Assembly (NCBI GenBank): GCA_027625915.1
Contig: JANTQA010000033.1
Location: forward strand, 9,238,001-9,302,000
Length of the DNA stretch: 64,000 nt
Direction of reading: 5' to 3'
From: Anaeramoeba flamelloides
Taxonomy: Eukaryota; Metamonada; Anaeramoebidae
Made by a program: the position numbers and the translations under genes. This document shows, piece after piece, positions 11,208-23,014 of the stretch (the stretch's first letter is position 1; each line of letters opens with the position of its first letter). The notes under the pieces were generated by a model. The model saw nothing but the letters and a program-made list of their open reading frames with translations, was not told the DNA's origin and searched no databases.

Positions 11208-14200
11208 ATGTCTTCACAAGTTCAACATTGGTTGAATTCCATTTTTTTTGAACCAGTTATCCCAAAAAGTTCACTTCATCTTTCACAGCTTCTTTGTGAG
11301 GCACTCAATAAGCTTCAAAATGGAATAATTTCAAAAATTTCCGAGTTTGTTTTTTCTTTTTCTTTTCTTTTCTTTTTAACGAACAACTTTCAAACACTTA
11401 TTTTTCTTCAACCACTCTTATGAATTTTAAAGTCTTAATTTCTGGATTTGAGTCAATTTTCCTAAATAAAAAAAATTTTTTTTTTTGTTTTAACGTGCAA
11501 AAGAAAATGTTTAGTTCATTTTTAAAAGACTTTTGAAAAACAGTGAAAAGATAATAGAGAACAAATTTGTTTCCACTTTTGTTGAAAACTGTTAGGTTAG
11601 GTTTTAAAAAAACGACCCACCTTCAAGAAAAAAAAAAAAAAAAAAAAAAAAAAGGGCCTTTATAATTGCTTTTCAAAGAATTGTTTAAACAAAAAAAAAT
11701 CGAACAAAATTCCGTTCTCAAACCAAAAAAAAAAAAAAAACTAAAAAAATTAATACGATCAAAGTATTGATAAAACGACTTTCTGGAAAAAAATCTTCAA
11801 AAAACTAAATCAAAAAAAAAAACAAAAAAAAATTAAAAAATAAAACAAAAGAACAAATCAAAATAAAAATTATTCCTATTTTCTTGAGGGATGTAAACAA
11901 TTAGGAGTTGAATTACAATATTTACCGAGCCAAAAGGAATTAATTGAAAGACCGAACGATTACACGTTGGGGCCGATACTTAAGGAATTAATAAACCTGT
12001 TCCCACCACAGCACACGATTATCATCAGGGCTGTCTTTGATTTTTCTGGCTCGTCGTATATCTTCCAAAGGCACCACAGCGACACATTCTATTCAAACCC
12101 CTTAGTCTTAAATTGGCAACCGAAAGAAATTCAAAAGCTGAAGGATCAGATAAGCCACTATTTATTCGAAGAAAATGCCGTCTTTGACATCTGGATTTTA
12201 AAATACGAAACTGAGGATCAAATAGAAGATCAAGAAGAAAACGAATACTTGCCCCCTAACAAGACAAGATCGAGAAGCGTGAGTAACGAACGAATTGATA
12301 AGGAGAAGGGTTTTAAGACCTTAAATTTCAATGGGAAGGGGCATTATATCTTATTAAATAACGATAGCTTTGAGTTGTGCCTCGAGGACAAGGTCCTGTC
12401 CAAGCACAAATATGATTTGAACCACCAAATAGTTGTTCACCCGATCATCAATGCTGCCGTCATCCTGTCGCTTGATGCGAAACGGTTTGTTATCATTATC
12501 TTAAAAGATCCCCTGCAAAGGACTTTATTTTGCTCCACCTTTTTAACCTTCCAGTCACAGGCGCTTGGCACAAAGAACTTTGATCTGTCTGAACTAATAT
12601 TATACCCAAGATATGAAATTCAACAAGAAAGCAACTCCAAAATCCCAACATTCCAGACAGTCGGGAAAGTCAAAGCCCCCAAAGGAAAAAATAGGCCCCA
12701 CCACCAATTAAATTATAACCAAATAATGGAAGTTTTGAAGGAAGCCAAGGATCCCTTTGATTTAATTAATAGCAGGTTTACCTATATTCAAACATTAGAA
12801 GAGCAAAAAGAAGAATTAGAGCACCAAAAAAGAAGGCTGTTAACAAAAAAGAAACATAAAAAACGAAAGCTATTGGCTCGAAAATTAAAAAAAATTGAAA
12901 AAAAAAAAAGAAGAAGGAAAGAAAAGCAATTAAAGAAGGAAAACAAAAGAAAGCAAAAGCAATTAAAAAAAAAAAAATCGAATAAAAATCATCTGAACGA
13001 CAGATCAAATTCTGATGAAAATGATGAATTTTATTCTTTCGATAAGCAAAATGAAACAAAAACGAAAAGGAAAAAAGATAAAGATTCCGAGGATGAGGAT
13101 GACGACGACGACGACAATAATGATGATGATGATGATGATGATACTACAACAAGTTTTTCCTTTTCTTCCTCAGAGTCATCAATAATTTCAAATCAATCCA
13201 TAAATTCTGATGGCTCAATTTCAGATTTGGAAAATTTATCGAGTGAAGATAGTTTTGATGAAATTGAGCACACCTATACCGTCTCTGTTTATGATTCCTT
13301 TGATCTAGGACGGGGCAATGCATCCATCACTTTAAACACGGATCATTTTATTATTGAGGATCCCATTGATCGGCAAAACCCAAATGAGGCAAGTAAAAAA
13401 ATTAAAAGGAATTATAGTCTATTTTCGACTGTGGCGTATGACATTTGCACAAGGATCCGTATTAGATTTTGCATCGATGAATACCAAGGATTTGCGATTG
13501 GGTTTATTAGTAAAGAGGAAAGGCAAATGTTTATTACAGAATTTGAAACCAAAAAGGTCCAATATCTCGGCAAATCACTCAATAAGGATCAACAATATAA
13601 ATGCCGAGCAAGGACAAACAAAAAAAATTATTGTAAAGCCATTTTAAAAATTAGAAATGACCGATTGTCATTGAAATCACCCAAATATGAATTATGCCTC
13701 CAGTGGAATATGGGAATGAAAATTAATAAGTTGACAAATAAGAATAACCAAAAGAAAAATTGTGCAGAAATATTCCTAAGCACCTTCCAATATATCGAAT
13801 TACAATTTAGTGATCAAAGCAGCTTATTAAATGTCATAAAATCATTCAATCTTTGTAAAAAAAAATATTTACTTGATTTAAACCAGTCTTTAAGAATTAA
13901 TAAGATTGGGAAGTCTTTAGCAAATAATCTTACATTGGGCACACTTTGTAAAATACCATCTACCACCTTTGCGTATGTTAATAAGAAAAGTTTTGGCTAT
14001 TGTATCCCGATAATTAACCAGGAGAGATTATTGTTAATATCAATAATCAAACAGAAAATAGTTAAAAATAAGTTTTATGGAATAAAAATTTTTTCCAATT
14101 CTTTAAAAAGATTAAAAATCTCAATTGATCAAACAAATAATCGAATAATAAATTTATATAATTATAAAAATAAAAAAAATAAATATAATAATAACAAGAT

Positions 14201-15284
14201 GAAAAATAAAAAAAACATTGAAATTAGAATTAAATTCCCGGATTATAACCAAACTAAAATTTGGGAAAGCCAATTATCCAAGCATTCATTAGTTAATAAC
14301 CCCAAACAAAAAAATGTGAATTTCAAAAAGCAGAGAAAGTTATTTGTGACGAGTTTTTATTCTAAAAAAAAATTACCAGAGTCAATTGGCTTTTTTGAAT
14401 TAAATGCTAAGCATTTAAAGATTTACCATCAATTTACAATTACCCAAAATACGGATACTAAAGAATTATTATTTTACGATGATATTCATCAACAAAACTA
14501 TTATTATCAATACACTAATTTAAAAGGTTTCAACGATATTGATAATGCATTATTATTAACTATTCTGAGCCCAAAAAAGAAAAGGATCACTTCAAGTTAT
14601 TTAAATCCACAAAAGCACCATTTAATATTGTTTGAAAATAAGCAAGAAAAAATTTTATTTAGAGTGCTATATAAAAAATATAAAGCAGAGTTTTTAAGGC
14701 AATATCAAAGAAGAAATCAAATGAACTTAATTCAGAGGGGGGAAAAAAGGAAAGGGCGAAATAATATGATTAAAACAAAAAATAAACAAATTAATCTTAA
14801 TAAGAAAAAAAGATCAAAAAATTCTAAAAATCAAAAGATAAATAAAAAGATAAAACAAAAGATAAAGAAAGAGAAGAATAGAGAACAAAATAGAGACAAA
14901 AATAGAGACAAAAATAGAGACAAAAATAGAGAAAAAAATAGAAAACAAAATAGAGACAAAAATAGAGACAAAAATAGAGAACAAAAGAGAGAAAAAAATA
15001 GAGAAATGATGAGAAATAAAAATAAAAATAAAAATAAGAACAGATATAATAAGAAAAATAGTAACCGTGATAGAGATTCTGATAAAAATAAAAATAAAAA
15101 TAGAAATAGAGATAAATATGTGAATAAAAATAAGCAATTGAATAAGAAGAATTATAATAAAAAAAATATCAAGCATAAAAATAGAAAATCTATTTCAAAG
15201 CAAAAAATGCATACTGATCCTGTTTCAAGAAAAACTTTTTCAAATAAGGACAAAAAGAGAAAATACAACAAGCATATTTCACCC

Positions 15285-15315
<31 letters not shown>

Positions 15316-16539
15316 ATGATTGAGAAAAATACTAAACAAAAAAAATATAAAAAAAAACATTTGGAATCTGATGTTTCAAACGACTCTTTTGAAGATGTTC
15401 TTGAAAGTGAAAGCGAGAATAAAAATCAATATTTTTCTGATGAAAAACATTTAAATTCTGATTCTGATTCTGATTCTGACTTTAATTTAGATCAATATTT
15501 TAATTCTGGTTATGAATTAAAAAATCATTCAAATTCAGATTTTGATCTTGATGAATTATTAAATGAAAATGGCAATCAAAATAAAAATAAAAATAAAAAT
15601 AAAAAAAAAAATAACAATAAAAATAAAAATAAAAATGAAAATGAAAATGAAAATGAAAATGAAAATCCAAATAATGAATCAGATTCTGATCAAGATTCAA
15701 TTTCAGATTTCGATCCAAATTCAAGTGCAGATACCCCTTCCATTTCAGAATCTGGAACTGGATCTGGATCTGGATCAGACTCTGCAAAAGAATACCAATC
15801 AAGTTCGGCTTCTAATTCGGAAATTGTTAGTTTTAATCCAATGATGGTCCAAACAATAAAGAATCCAGAAATCTATCCAATCTTCCTAGTAAACAACATT
15901 GATGAGGAGATTAATACTGAAATCGTTTCAACTATTGAGATCTTAGAAAAAAAAATGAAAATTATTACTGAAGAAACAGTAATATTTGAAAGAATCCAAG
16001 ACATACAAATATTAAAGCATCTGAATGATAAGAAAATATTAAAAGTTAAATTTTTAAAGCAAGATATTCGATTTAAATTTCAGTTTTTAAGTCCAAAGGA
16101 TGCTTATAATTTTAAAAAATTTACATATCAAAAAAAAAATTTAATATTAAATAAAAATCAAAATCGAAAAATCAAGGGAACAAAAATTAAGAACACAAAA
16201 AAAAAGAATAATAAAAAAAATCGAAAAAATAAAAAAAAGAAAAAACATCCAAAATCGAAAAAAAAGATACAAAACGATGAAGACGAAGATTCAAAAAACG
16301 CTTATCTTGTGGATTTTGATTCCGGTTTAGAAGTGTTTGATTCTAATGATGAAAAAGAATTCGAAAATGTCGATCAGAATGAAGATGAAAGTGATCTGGA
16401 CGACGACGATGACGACGATGATGATGATGATGATGATATTTTAGATGATAATTATTCTGATATTACAGATATAAATTCTTCCCTTGATGATTCAGACCAA
16501 AATCAATCTAGCTCTTCAAGTGAAAATGAAAGCGATTAA
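11208..16539 (+). CDS. Calponin-homology domain protein with several PH-like segments
   Basis: Exon 1 is 11208-11344. Intron 11345-11851 (GTTTGT...AG, 507 nt) is joined in phase 2 to a long exon that opens at 11852. Together they form a type-CH fold: HWLNSIFFEPVIPKSSLHLS, LLCEALNKLQNGIISKIS|ETNQNKNYSYFLEGCKQLGV, then LGPILKELINLF. CH domains bind actin or signalling partners. Next come segments alternating beta-rich stretches with a closing helix, like pleckstrin-homology folds, at about residues 205-285, 515-615, 630-725, 750-845 and 900-1000. One more is in the distal frame (PIFLVNNIDEE to FKKFTYQ). Linkers are K-rich coil (about 350-430), poly-D, S-rich, NRDK repeats and N/E/S/D tails. The first frame stops at 15323. 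The second is open from 15316, and they connect through a run of 28 A at 15285-15312. One protein of about 1,600 aa is likely, with a base-count error or length change in the A run. PH-like calls are by eye. Confidence 0.75.
14878..15060 (+). repeat. Coding tandem repeat, NRDK/NREK units
   Basis: A 12-bp unit AATAGAGACAAA (N-R-D-K) is repeated about a dozen times with small changes inside the large CH-domain gene. It encodes a highly charged, probably disordered linker and is prone to length change. Confidence 0.85.
15285..15312 (+). repeat. A28 run at the frame change of the CH-domain gene
   Basis: Twenty-eight consecutive A encode poly-lysine. The upstream reading frame stops 11 bases beyond the run. 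The frame that stays open for a further ~400 codons can be read through the run as poly-K followed by EMIEKNTKQ. Confidence 0.85.
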
Positions 16540-16824
16540 AAAAAGAAAGATATTATTATTTTTTTTATTTAGTTTATTTTTAATAAATTTGATCTTAAAA
16601 TCTTTATTCAATTTAATTTCAAAGCATTTCAGTGATTTTAAATTCCAAATTCATTGAAATAATAAAATATTAAAAAGATATTCCAAATGTATTCTTTGAA
16701 ATGATCAAGTTATTAAGTAATAAAATATTTTTTTTATTTTTTGTTTGAGTTTTATTTTTTATTTTTTTTCTTTTCTTTTTTTTAACAATTAAATTTGAAA
16801 AAAAAAATGTTTGAAACTCAAAAT

Positions 16825-17156
16825 TAACATTAAGAAAAGTTAGGCTTTCTATGTACTTTTAAAATTCATACATTTAATATTAAAAAATCTTATTGCTAAC
16901 AATTTTAATTTCCTAAAAGAAATTGAGAAATTTTACATAAGACGTTCCAATGAAAAGGTCCACAAAAATTTTTTTAACATTTTTTTTTTTTTTTTGAAAT
17001 CCATGGTTTGTTCATGCTTTTTTTTTATGATTATCGACTCTAATACAAAGTTTATTATTTCTCGTATTTCTAAACAATCTAAGTTTGGTTGATTCTTTAA
17101 AACAATGTGAACTTTTTCAATTTTGGCTGGGCCCCTTTGAGTGAAATGGAGTTTAA
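16825..17156 (+). repeat. Dispersed repeat with GGGCCCCTTTGA terminus, copy 1
   Basis: This segment matches the reverse complement of about 41063-41400. Shared phrases in order are AAGAAAAGTTAGGC..., ATTTCCTAAAAGAAATTGA, GACGTTCCAATG, GGTTTGTTCATG and CGTATTTCTAAACAATCTAAGTTTGG. The last is the end GGCTGGGCCCCTTTGAGTGA. Only one terminal inverted repeat is evident here. No coding frame. Confidence 0.8.
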
Positions 17157-19159
17157 TAAGTTGTGTTTATTTCAACTCATTTTTATTCTCTTTTCGAAAA
17201 AAATATGAATTGAGAAAAAGTAACAAAGATTAGTTTAAAAAAAAAAAGTAAAAAAATATCAAATTTGCAATTTATTGTTTGTTTTATTTCAGGAAGTAAG
17301 TACATTTTTCAATTTTGGAGTGTCATCATTAATCTGAAACTGAACAATTCAAATCATTTCTATAACCAAATACATTGATATTTTAATAAATGTGGGGAGA
17401 GAATATATATAAGTATAAAAGATTTTCATACCAATCAAAAAATGTAAAATTGAAAGAATTAAAAAATTTGTCAAGAAAAAAACAAAAAAAAAATATTTCT
17501 TTCTTGATATTATCTCTAATATTTGATATGATTACTTCCCTATATTTAATTTTATGTTTAATAATTGCTGGAAATTTTTTTTGTATGTAAAATTTTCTTT
17601 TATTAACAAATTACTTTTTATTACAAAAGAATTATAAAAATGAATTTTAATCCTCGTTTTTTATAATTTGACGTATTCGTATTTTAGTGAAAGAAATTAT
17701 AATATTTTTGAAGGGTTATTAGGAAAAGTGGATTTATTTGTTTAAATTATCTGATTCAAAAATAATTTACTTTCAATCAAATTATAAAAACTATATTAAA
17801 TATGAATTTGATTAAACTTTTTTTCTTGAATTCTTTTATTTGAGCTTAAAATTTTGTGTTTTGTTTTTTCAATTTAAATGGCTCAATCTTTACAAACCAA
17901 GAACAAGTTTTTAAAATAACTACTTTCTTTGATTGATTTTTTTTTGGATTCGATTCTGGTAATAAAATGAATTAATCAATTAATTATTTAATTTTTTTTC
18001 TTTAATATTCGAAACCAATATTCTTTATTTTAATTTTAATTTATTAATTATTTTTAAAAATAGAATTTTGAAAACCAATATATAAAAATTTTGGGATAAA
18101 ATTGAAAAAAATGTAATTTTGGTAATAGGGCGGTGAGGGTGGTATTCAAGATGTTTTTTTATTTGGAATCGCCCAAATTAAGAAGATTAATATCGTGAAA
18201 ATATTCAAAAATTAAATAATTTTTGATTTGTTTTTTTTATATTCATTATTTCAAAAAGGTTATCTAAAAAGACGAAATTGATTTTTGTTATAAAAAAAGA
18301 AAAGATTTTTCGAAAAATTAAAGTCTTATCTTTTCTGTCTAATTGTTTTATTATTTGATTATTTTCTACGATTCACCTTAAACATTTTCCAATTAAAACA
18401 TTATTTATAAAACCAAAAATTATCTTTTAAAAATATTACCAAATTGAAAATTTAAAGCTACCATTTTAATTAGCTTTGATTGATTATACAGATAGTATCT
18501 AGTGAATAATATGTAATTTCAAAGTTTCAATATCCATTTGTTATCAAAAATTATTTTTTCAACAATGTTGTTAATAATTAAACTTTTCAAAAATCATATA
18601 ATATACCAAATTCTATAACAGTTTCTGTTAATATTTTATTTAACAAATGAAAAATTTTTGATTTTTTTTAATTGATTTTGTTGATTGAACATTTTAATTT
18701 GTTAATTTACTTAATATTTATCAGACAATTATATTTAACTTTTTATTTCACTATTTTAGAGTAGTGTCCAAAATAAAGCAAAATGAATTATCCAAAATTT
18801 AATTATTAAAGTGGGTCAAGTCCTTAGTACATTTTATTCAAAAATTAAAATATCTTTTTTTAGTAAAAAGGATTTTTTTTATGAAAAAAATATTTGTTAG
18901 GTTCTGTTTGTAACCCCACACTAATAATAATCAAATAATTAACAATATAATTTAATAATGAGGAAATTATTAAAGTTTTTTTGAGTAAGTAGTGCAAAGT
19001 TACTAATAAAAAATTAAAATAAAAAGTTCATGAATTAATAAACACTGGGGTAAATTTTTAGATTATTTATAAAGGGGGTTTTAAAGTGGAAGAAAAAATA
19101 AAATCAAAAAAAAAAAAAAAAATAATTTCAATTATTATGGGAAATGTTTGAAGTGCTTA
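17157..19159. other. AT-rich intergenic stretch, no gene seen
   Basis: Only short frames of biased composition are present (for example 17390-17590, K/I/L-rich). A slightly GC-richer patch near 18125-18150 (GGGCGGTGAGGGTGG) has no recognisable role. Confidence 0.55.
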
Positions 19160-20880
19160 AGGGATTCGCACCAGGATAGATTTCTCTATAATCAAAGTAT
19201 GTTGTAATTGGATATAAATGATCTTAGTACACCATGGATCAAATAGCTCTAAAAAACTATTATACATCTTATTACATAATAAATTATTACATTTTTTACT
19301 AATGATAACTATTAAAAAAGTTTCATTTTTAAAAAATTTTTTTAATTCCTTTTCCAAATCTAAAAATAGAAACCCAAAATACAGTATTCTGATATTTAAT
19401 AATTTAGATTTAGAACTTTCCAAAAGTAACTATTATTATAATTTTTAAATTTCTAAGATTAACTCAATAATCATTAACATAAAAGCACAAAGACTGTTTA
19501 GTTTTGTTTGCTTTTGATAAAGATACTTGTAGTATCAATATATTTGCATGGTTTGAGAAATAATTTGTCAAAAAATTTTATTCGTTAATTGTTTTAGGGA
19601 CTAGTCTCTATTAATTTTTTTTTTTTTTGACCAATAACTAAATAAGGAATCCTTATCTTGAAATATGTTTAAAATTGAAAATAGACAGGCTTTTATAATG
19701 TTAGAACTTTCAGTTCTGGTTTTTTTAAAATTTTACAATTCAGTCAAAAAAAGTGACTTTTAAAAAATTTTTTTTAAATAAAGATCTTTCAATGTATGAG
19801 AATTTTTTGATTAATTTTGGATTTAATTATTTTCTCAAAATTAATATTTATTCTCATTTTGAAAAACGAAAAAATAATTTAAAACTGGTTAATATTTTCT
19901 CTTTCACTTCTGTTCATCCAACTTGACTCTATAAAGAACCCAATTTGTTTTATCAATAATTACTTTTTACAAAAATAGTTCTTATTCTTTTCTTTGGTTA
20001 TTTTTGACTCTGACAAAAACTTTTGGGATGGTAATTTGGGAACACTTAAAAAAACTTCAAATTCAACAAAAACAAAAGAATGTAAACTGAAAAAGTAGAT
20101 TCGGGAAAAAAAAAGAATGGTACAAGAAAAGAAAGAAAATCTTTTATTGAGAGTAAAGTATATATTGCATATTTTTTTTTCGAATCAAACCGTTTTTTCA
20201 TGCAAATCCAAAAAAAAAACCTTTTCAGGTTTATTTTTCAAACTATTTTTTGTAGTTCTTCCACAAAAATAACAAATTTTTGCTTTCTTGCTCATATTTT
20301 TTTTTATTTTTTGTATTTTTGGGAAAAGTTGAAAAAAAGCAACTTTCAAAAAAGTGAAAAAAAGGAAAATTTTTTTATTTCTATAAAAACAATAACTAAA
20401 TTTAATGAATGTCATTTATCGGGATTTCATTATTATACTAAGAAAATAAACACTTTGATTTCAAATCTAAGTAATTGGTAAAAAAAATTCTAAATCTCTA
20501 TTAAATTTACTAACAAAATTTAATATAGATTAATCCCTTAATTTTTAAAAAAAAACGAATTTTTTAGCAACTAATCTACATTTCACCACAAATTTAAGAA
20601 AGATATTTGGTGACTCTGTAGTCTGAATATTGATAATTCAACCTTTAAATTTATTGCCAAATGCAGATTTTATTCTGAAATTGATGAGGTTTTTTACTAA
20701 TACATATGATCATTTTTAATTGATGAGATCAACAAATATTACTGTTTGACTAATCGATTTTTTAGAGACGTTTGAACGATGTAGCGCGAATGTAGTTAGG
20801 TCCAATAACAACATACTTTGTTCCTAGGCTTCTCCTTGGTAGACTCTAATCCCTTAACCCAGATATCTAATTCTTTTTAT
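19160..20880. repeat. Dispersed repeat, long copy, interrupted by a second element
   Basis: The outer parts (19160-19604 and about 20516-20880) align in order with 38940-39720. Shared phrases include GTAATTGGATATAAATGAT / GTAATTGGGTGTAAATGAT, TTATACATTTTTTAC-like text, AATCATTAACATAAAA / AATCACCAACATAAAA, AAGAAAGATATTT / CAGAAAGATATTT, and GCTTCTCCTTGGTAGAC... / CTACTTGGAAGATGCTAATCCCTTAA. The 38.9-kb copy lacks the middle ~0.9 kb, which is described separately. No transposase is visible. Confidence 0.75.
19605..20515. repeat. Insertion of about 0.9 kb with CTCTATTAA ends
   Basis: The segment lies between two halves of another repeat. It begins ACTAGTCTCTATTAATTTTT and GACCAATAACTAAATAAGGAA and ends near AATCTCTATTAAATTTAC. 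The same terminal phrases occur at 45590-45765. A minus-strand frame inside (20295-20185, MSKKAKICYFCGRTTKNSL) carries a lone CxxC pair and is not convincing as a gene. Confidence 0.6.
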
Positions 20881-23014
20881 CTTTGATAATTATTAATTAA
20901 CTTCATGTACATAATTGATATAATTTATATAGAATATATTCTACAATTTAGTGAAATTAAAAATCATGATATTCAATAAAATGTTTAATAAACAATTTTT
21001 TAAAAAAAAATATTGTTTTTTTTTTTTTCGATTTGTCAAAGAAAATATTAAACTAAAAAGTAAGTTATTGTCAATTATCCTTTTCAGGGATGAACTTTGA
21101 ACAAAATTTAAGACACAAAAACAATCACACATCCAGTACATTTTTTCAATTTTTTTAAACGAATTTATTTTGGTAGAATATGAATTTTGTGCTTAAAGAG
21201 AATTTTTTTTTGGTTTAATTTTCCAAAGTTAGTTTCTTAAAATTCGAACTGGTTGTAGTTATAATGATTAAAAACCTTAAATTTGCCCAAAATTTGAATT
21301 TATTCAATTTTGTTTTGTTTTTAGCACAATTTGTTATATAACACCCCCATCTCTTTTTTTATCTTGAAGCAAAAAAAGGCCTTTGAATACACATAGTGTA
21401 CTACCTAATAAATATGTTAAAATTTTATTAATTAAGGTATTAGTGTATGGTAAAATTGATAAAAATATTTTGTTACTAAATATTTGAAGGAGAAACAATC
21501 TTAATTTAAGAACTTAATGATCATTTAAATAAAATTGAAATTTTATTTTTATTTTGTTTTATTTTTTTGAGGGGTCTATGTTCTACTCTTCCCGAAAATT
21601 GTATAAATCATGAAGAATTTTTGGGTTTATTTAAATACATACCTGCTTTAATTTATAGGGTTGAAATGTAAGATATTCATTATTTATTATTATTCTTGGT
21701 TGGATATAATATCTGTTGGTTTTGGTATTTACTAATTTATTTTAAGAAAAATAAATGATTTTACCAAAAAAAAAAAAAAATTAATATTATTGAAATTTGA
21801 GTACTTGATATTATAAAACCTGGTAATTTATTGCTCAAAATAAATTTGGGGTATAACTAATTCTCGATTAATTATTTTTGGAGAAAACAAAGTGGTATCC
21901 AAAAATTTCTCTTAAAGCTTCTAGAGCCAATACTGTAATAATAACAAACTTTCTGTAAAATTTCGATGCAATTTTTTTTATTCCTATATTTTTAAAATAT
22001 TTGTTTATTTTTTTGTTTCTTATTTAAGGTGATCGATTCCAAACCAATTCCGGGTATTGTGGTATACACTCTATTCTTCCTTTTAGATTTGTTCAGATGA
22101 ATACGATCTTTTTTACTAAAAATAAAAATAAATTTTAATGATATGCAAAATATGGTGTTTTTAGTTTTTTTTTTAGTCTTAATTTTTTTCTTCTTATATA
22201 TAGATAAATCGCAAAGAAGTCATTGAGGGTAACATTGATTTCTCAGGAAATTAATAAAATTTCTTGTAATGTTAGTACAAAGGTACTAATAACCAACTTG
22301 AATGAAAAACTAATTTCAAAAATATCTAGTTTGGGGTATTTTTGAACATGGACAGTGAGGTTTTATGGTCGAACCAAAAAAATTAATAATAAAAAAACCA
22401 TATTAAGCACCGAACCAAAATTTCTTTTTATTTTGGGAAAAAAGATCTTATTTCACTTAAACAAATCTCAAAGGAAGAATAGAATTGGTATCGCAATACA
22501 CGGAATTGGTTTGGAGTCTATCCCCTTAAAAACAAACCCTTTGTTTATTGATAATTTTTGGAAATGTACTCTACCAACCAAAAAAGAATAAAACCCTTAC
22601 AACTTTTAGAACAATACTATCGATTTTTAAGCTTGTATGTCTCAAAAAAATATTCTTTTATTTTTATGAAATAAAAAGTTTTATCCTCAAGCGGCAATAA
22701 TTGTATTTCAAAAACTGTGTTGTGGAATTAAAATTACACAAAAAGAATGAAAAAGTTAACTCAAATAAACAATTTTTTTATTTTTTGAAACCAAAACAGT
22801 TGAAAATAACTTGTTTTCAAATTACAAAAAGCAACGAAAAAAAAAATGTAAACAATGAACTATACATACCAATCGAAAAAACGGGAGGTTAAACTAAATG
22901 AAAAAAGAAAAAACAAAAAAAGTCATATAAATAAATATTTTTTCACCTTTTGGTTTTCATTTTTTTTCAAATTTATTTTAATTTTGTAATTTTTTCTTTT
23001 TTTACTCTTCAAAA
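20881..23014. other. AT-rich gap upstream of the SsnA-like gene
   Basis: No confident gene. Plus frame 22355-22591 (GRTKKINNKKTILSTEPKFL..., then RIGIAIHGIGLESIPLKTNP) has a more protein-like composition than its surroundings and ends at a stop. It could be a small gene or an exon but matches nothing I know. The last ~100 bases before the SsnA-like ATG are T-rich with TATAAATAAAT at about 22926, a possible core promoter. Confidence 0.35.

Noticed and set aside
12778-15802. Long minus-strand frames opposite the CH-domain gene (12778-13059, 14814-15176, 15500-15802)
   Set aside because: They are mirror images of the K/N/D-rich codon repeats of the plus-strand gene (I/F/L-rich) and have no start context or family.
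15563-15844. Plus-strand frame inside the distal part of the CH-domain gene
   Set aside because: A frame shadow of the AAAAAT/GAAAAT repeats (MKMKMK, IKIKIK); the N/E/S/D frame is the continuous one.
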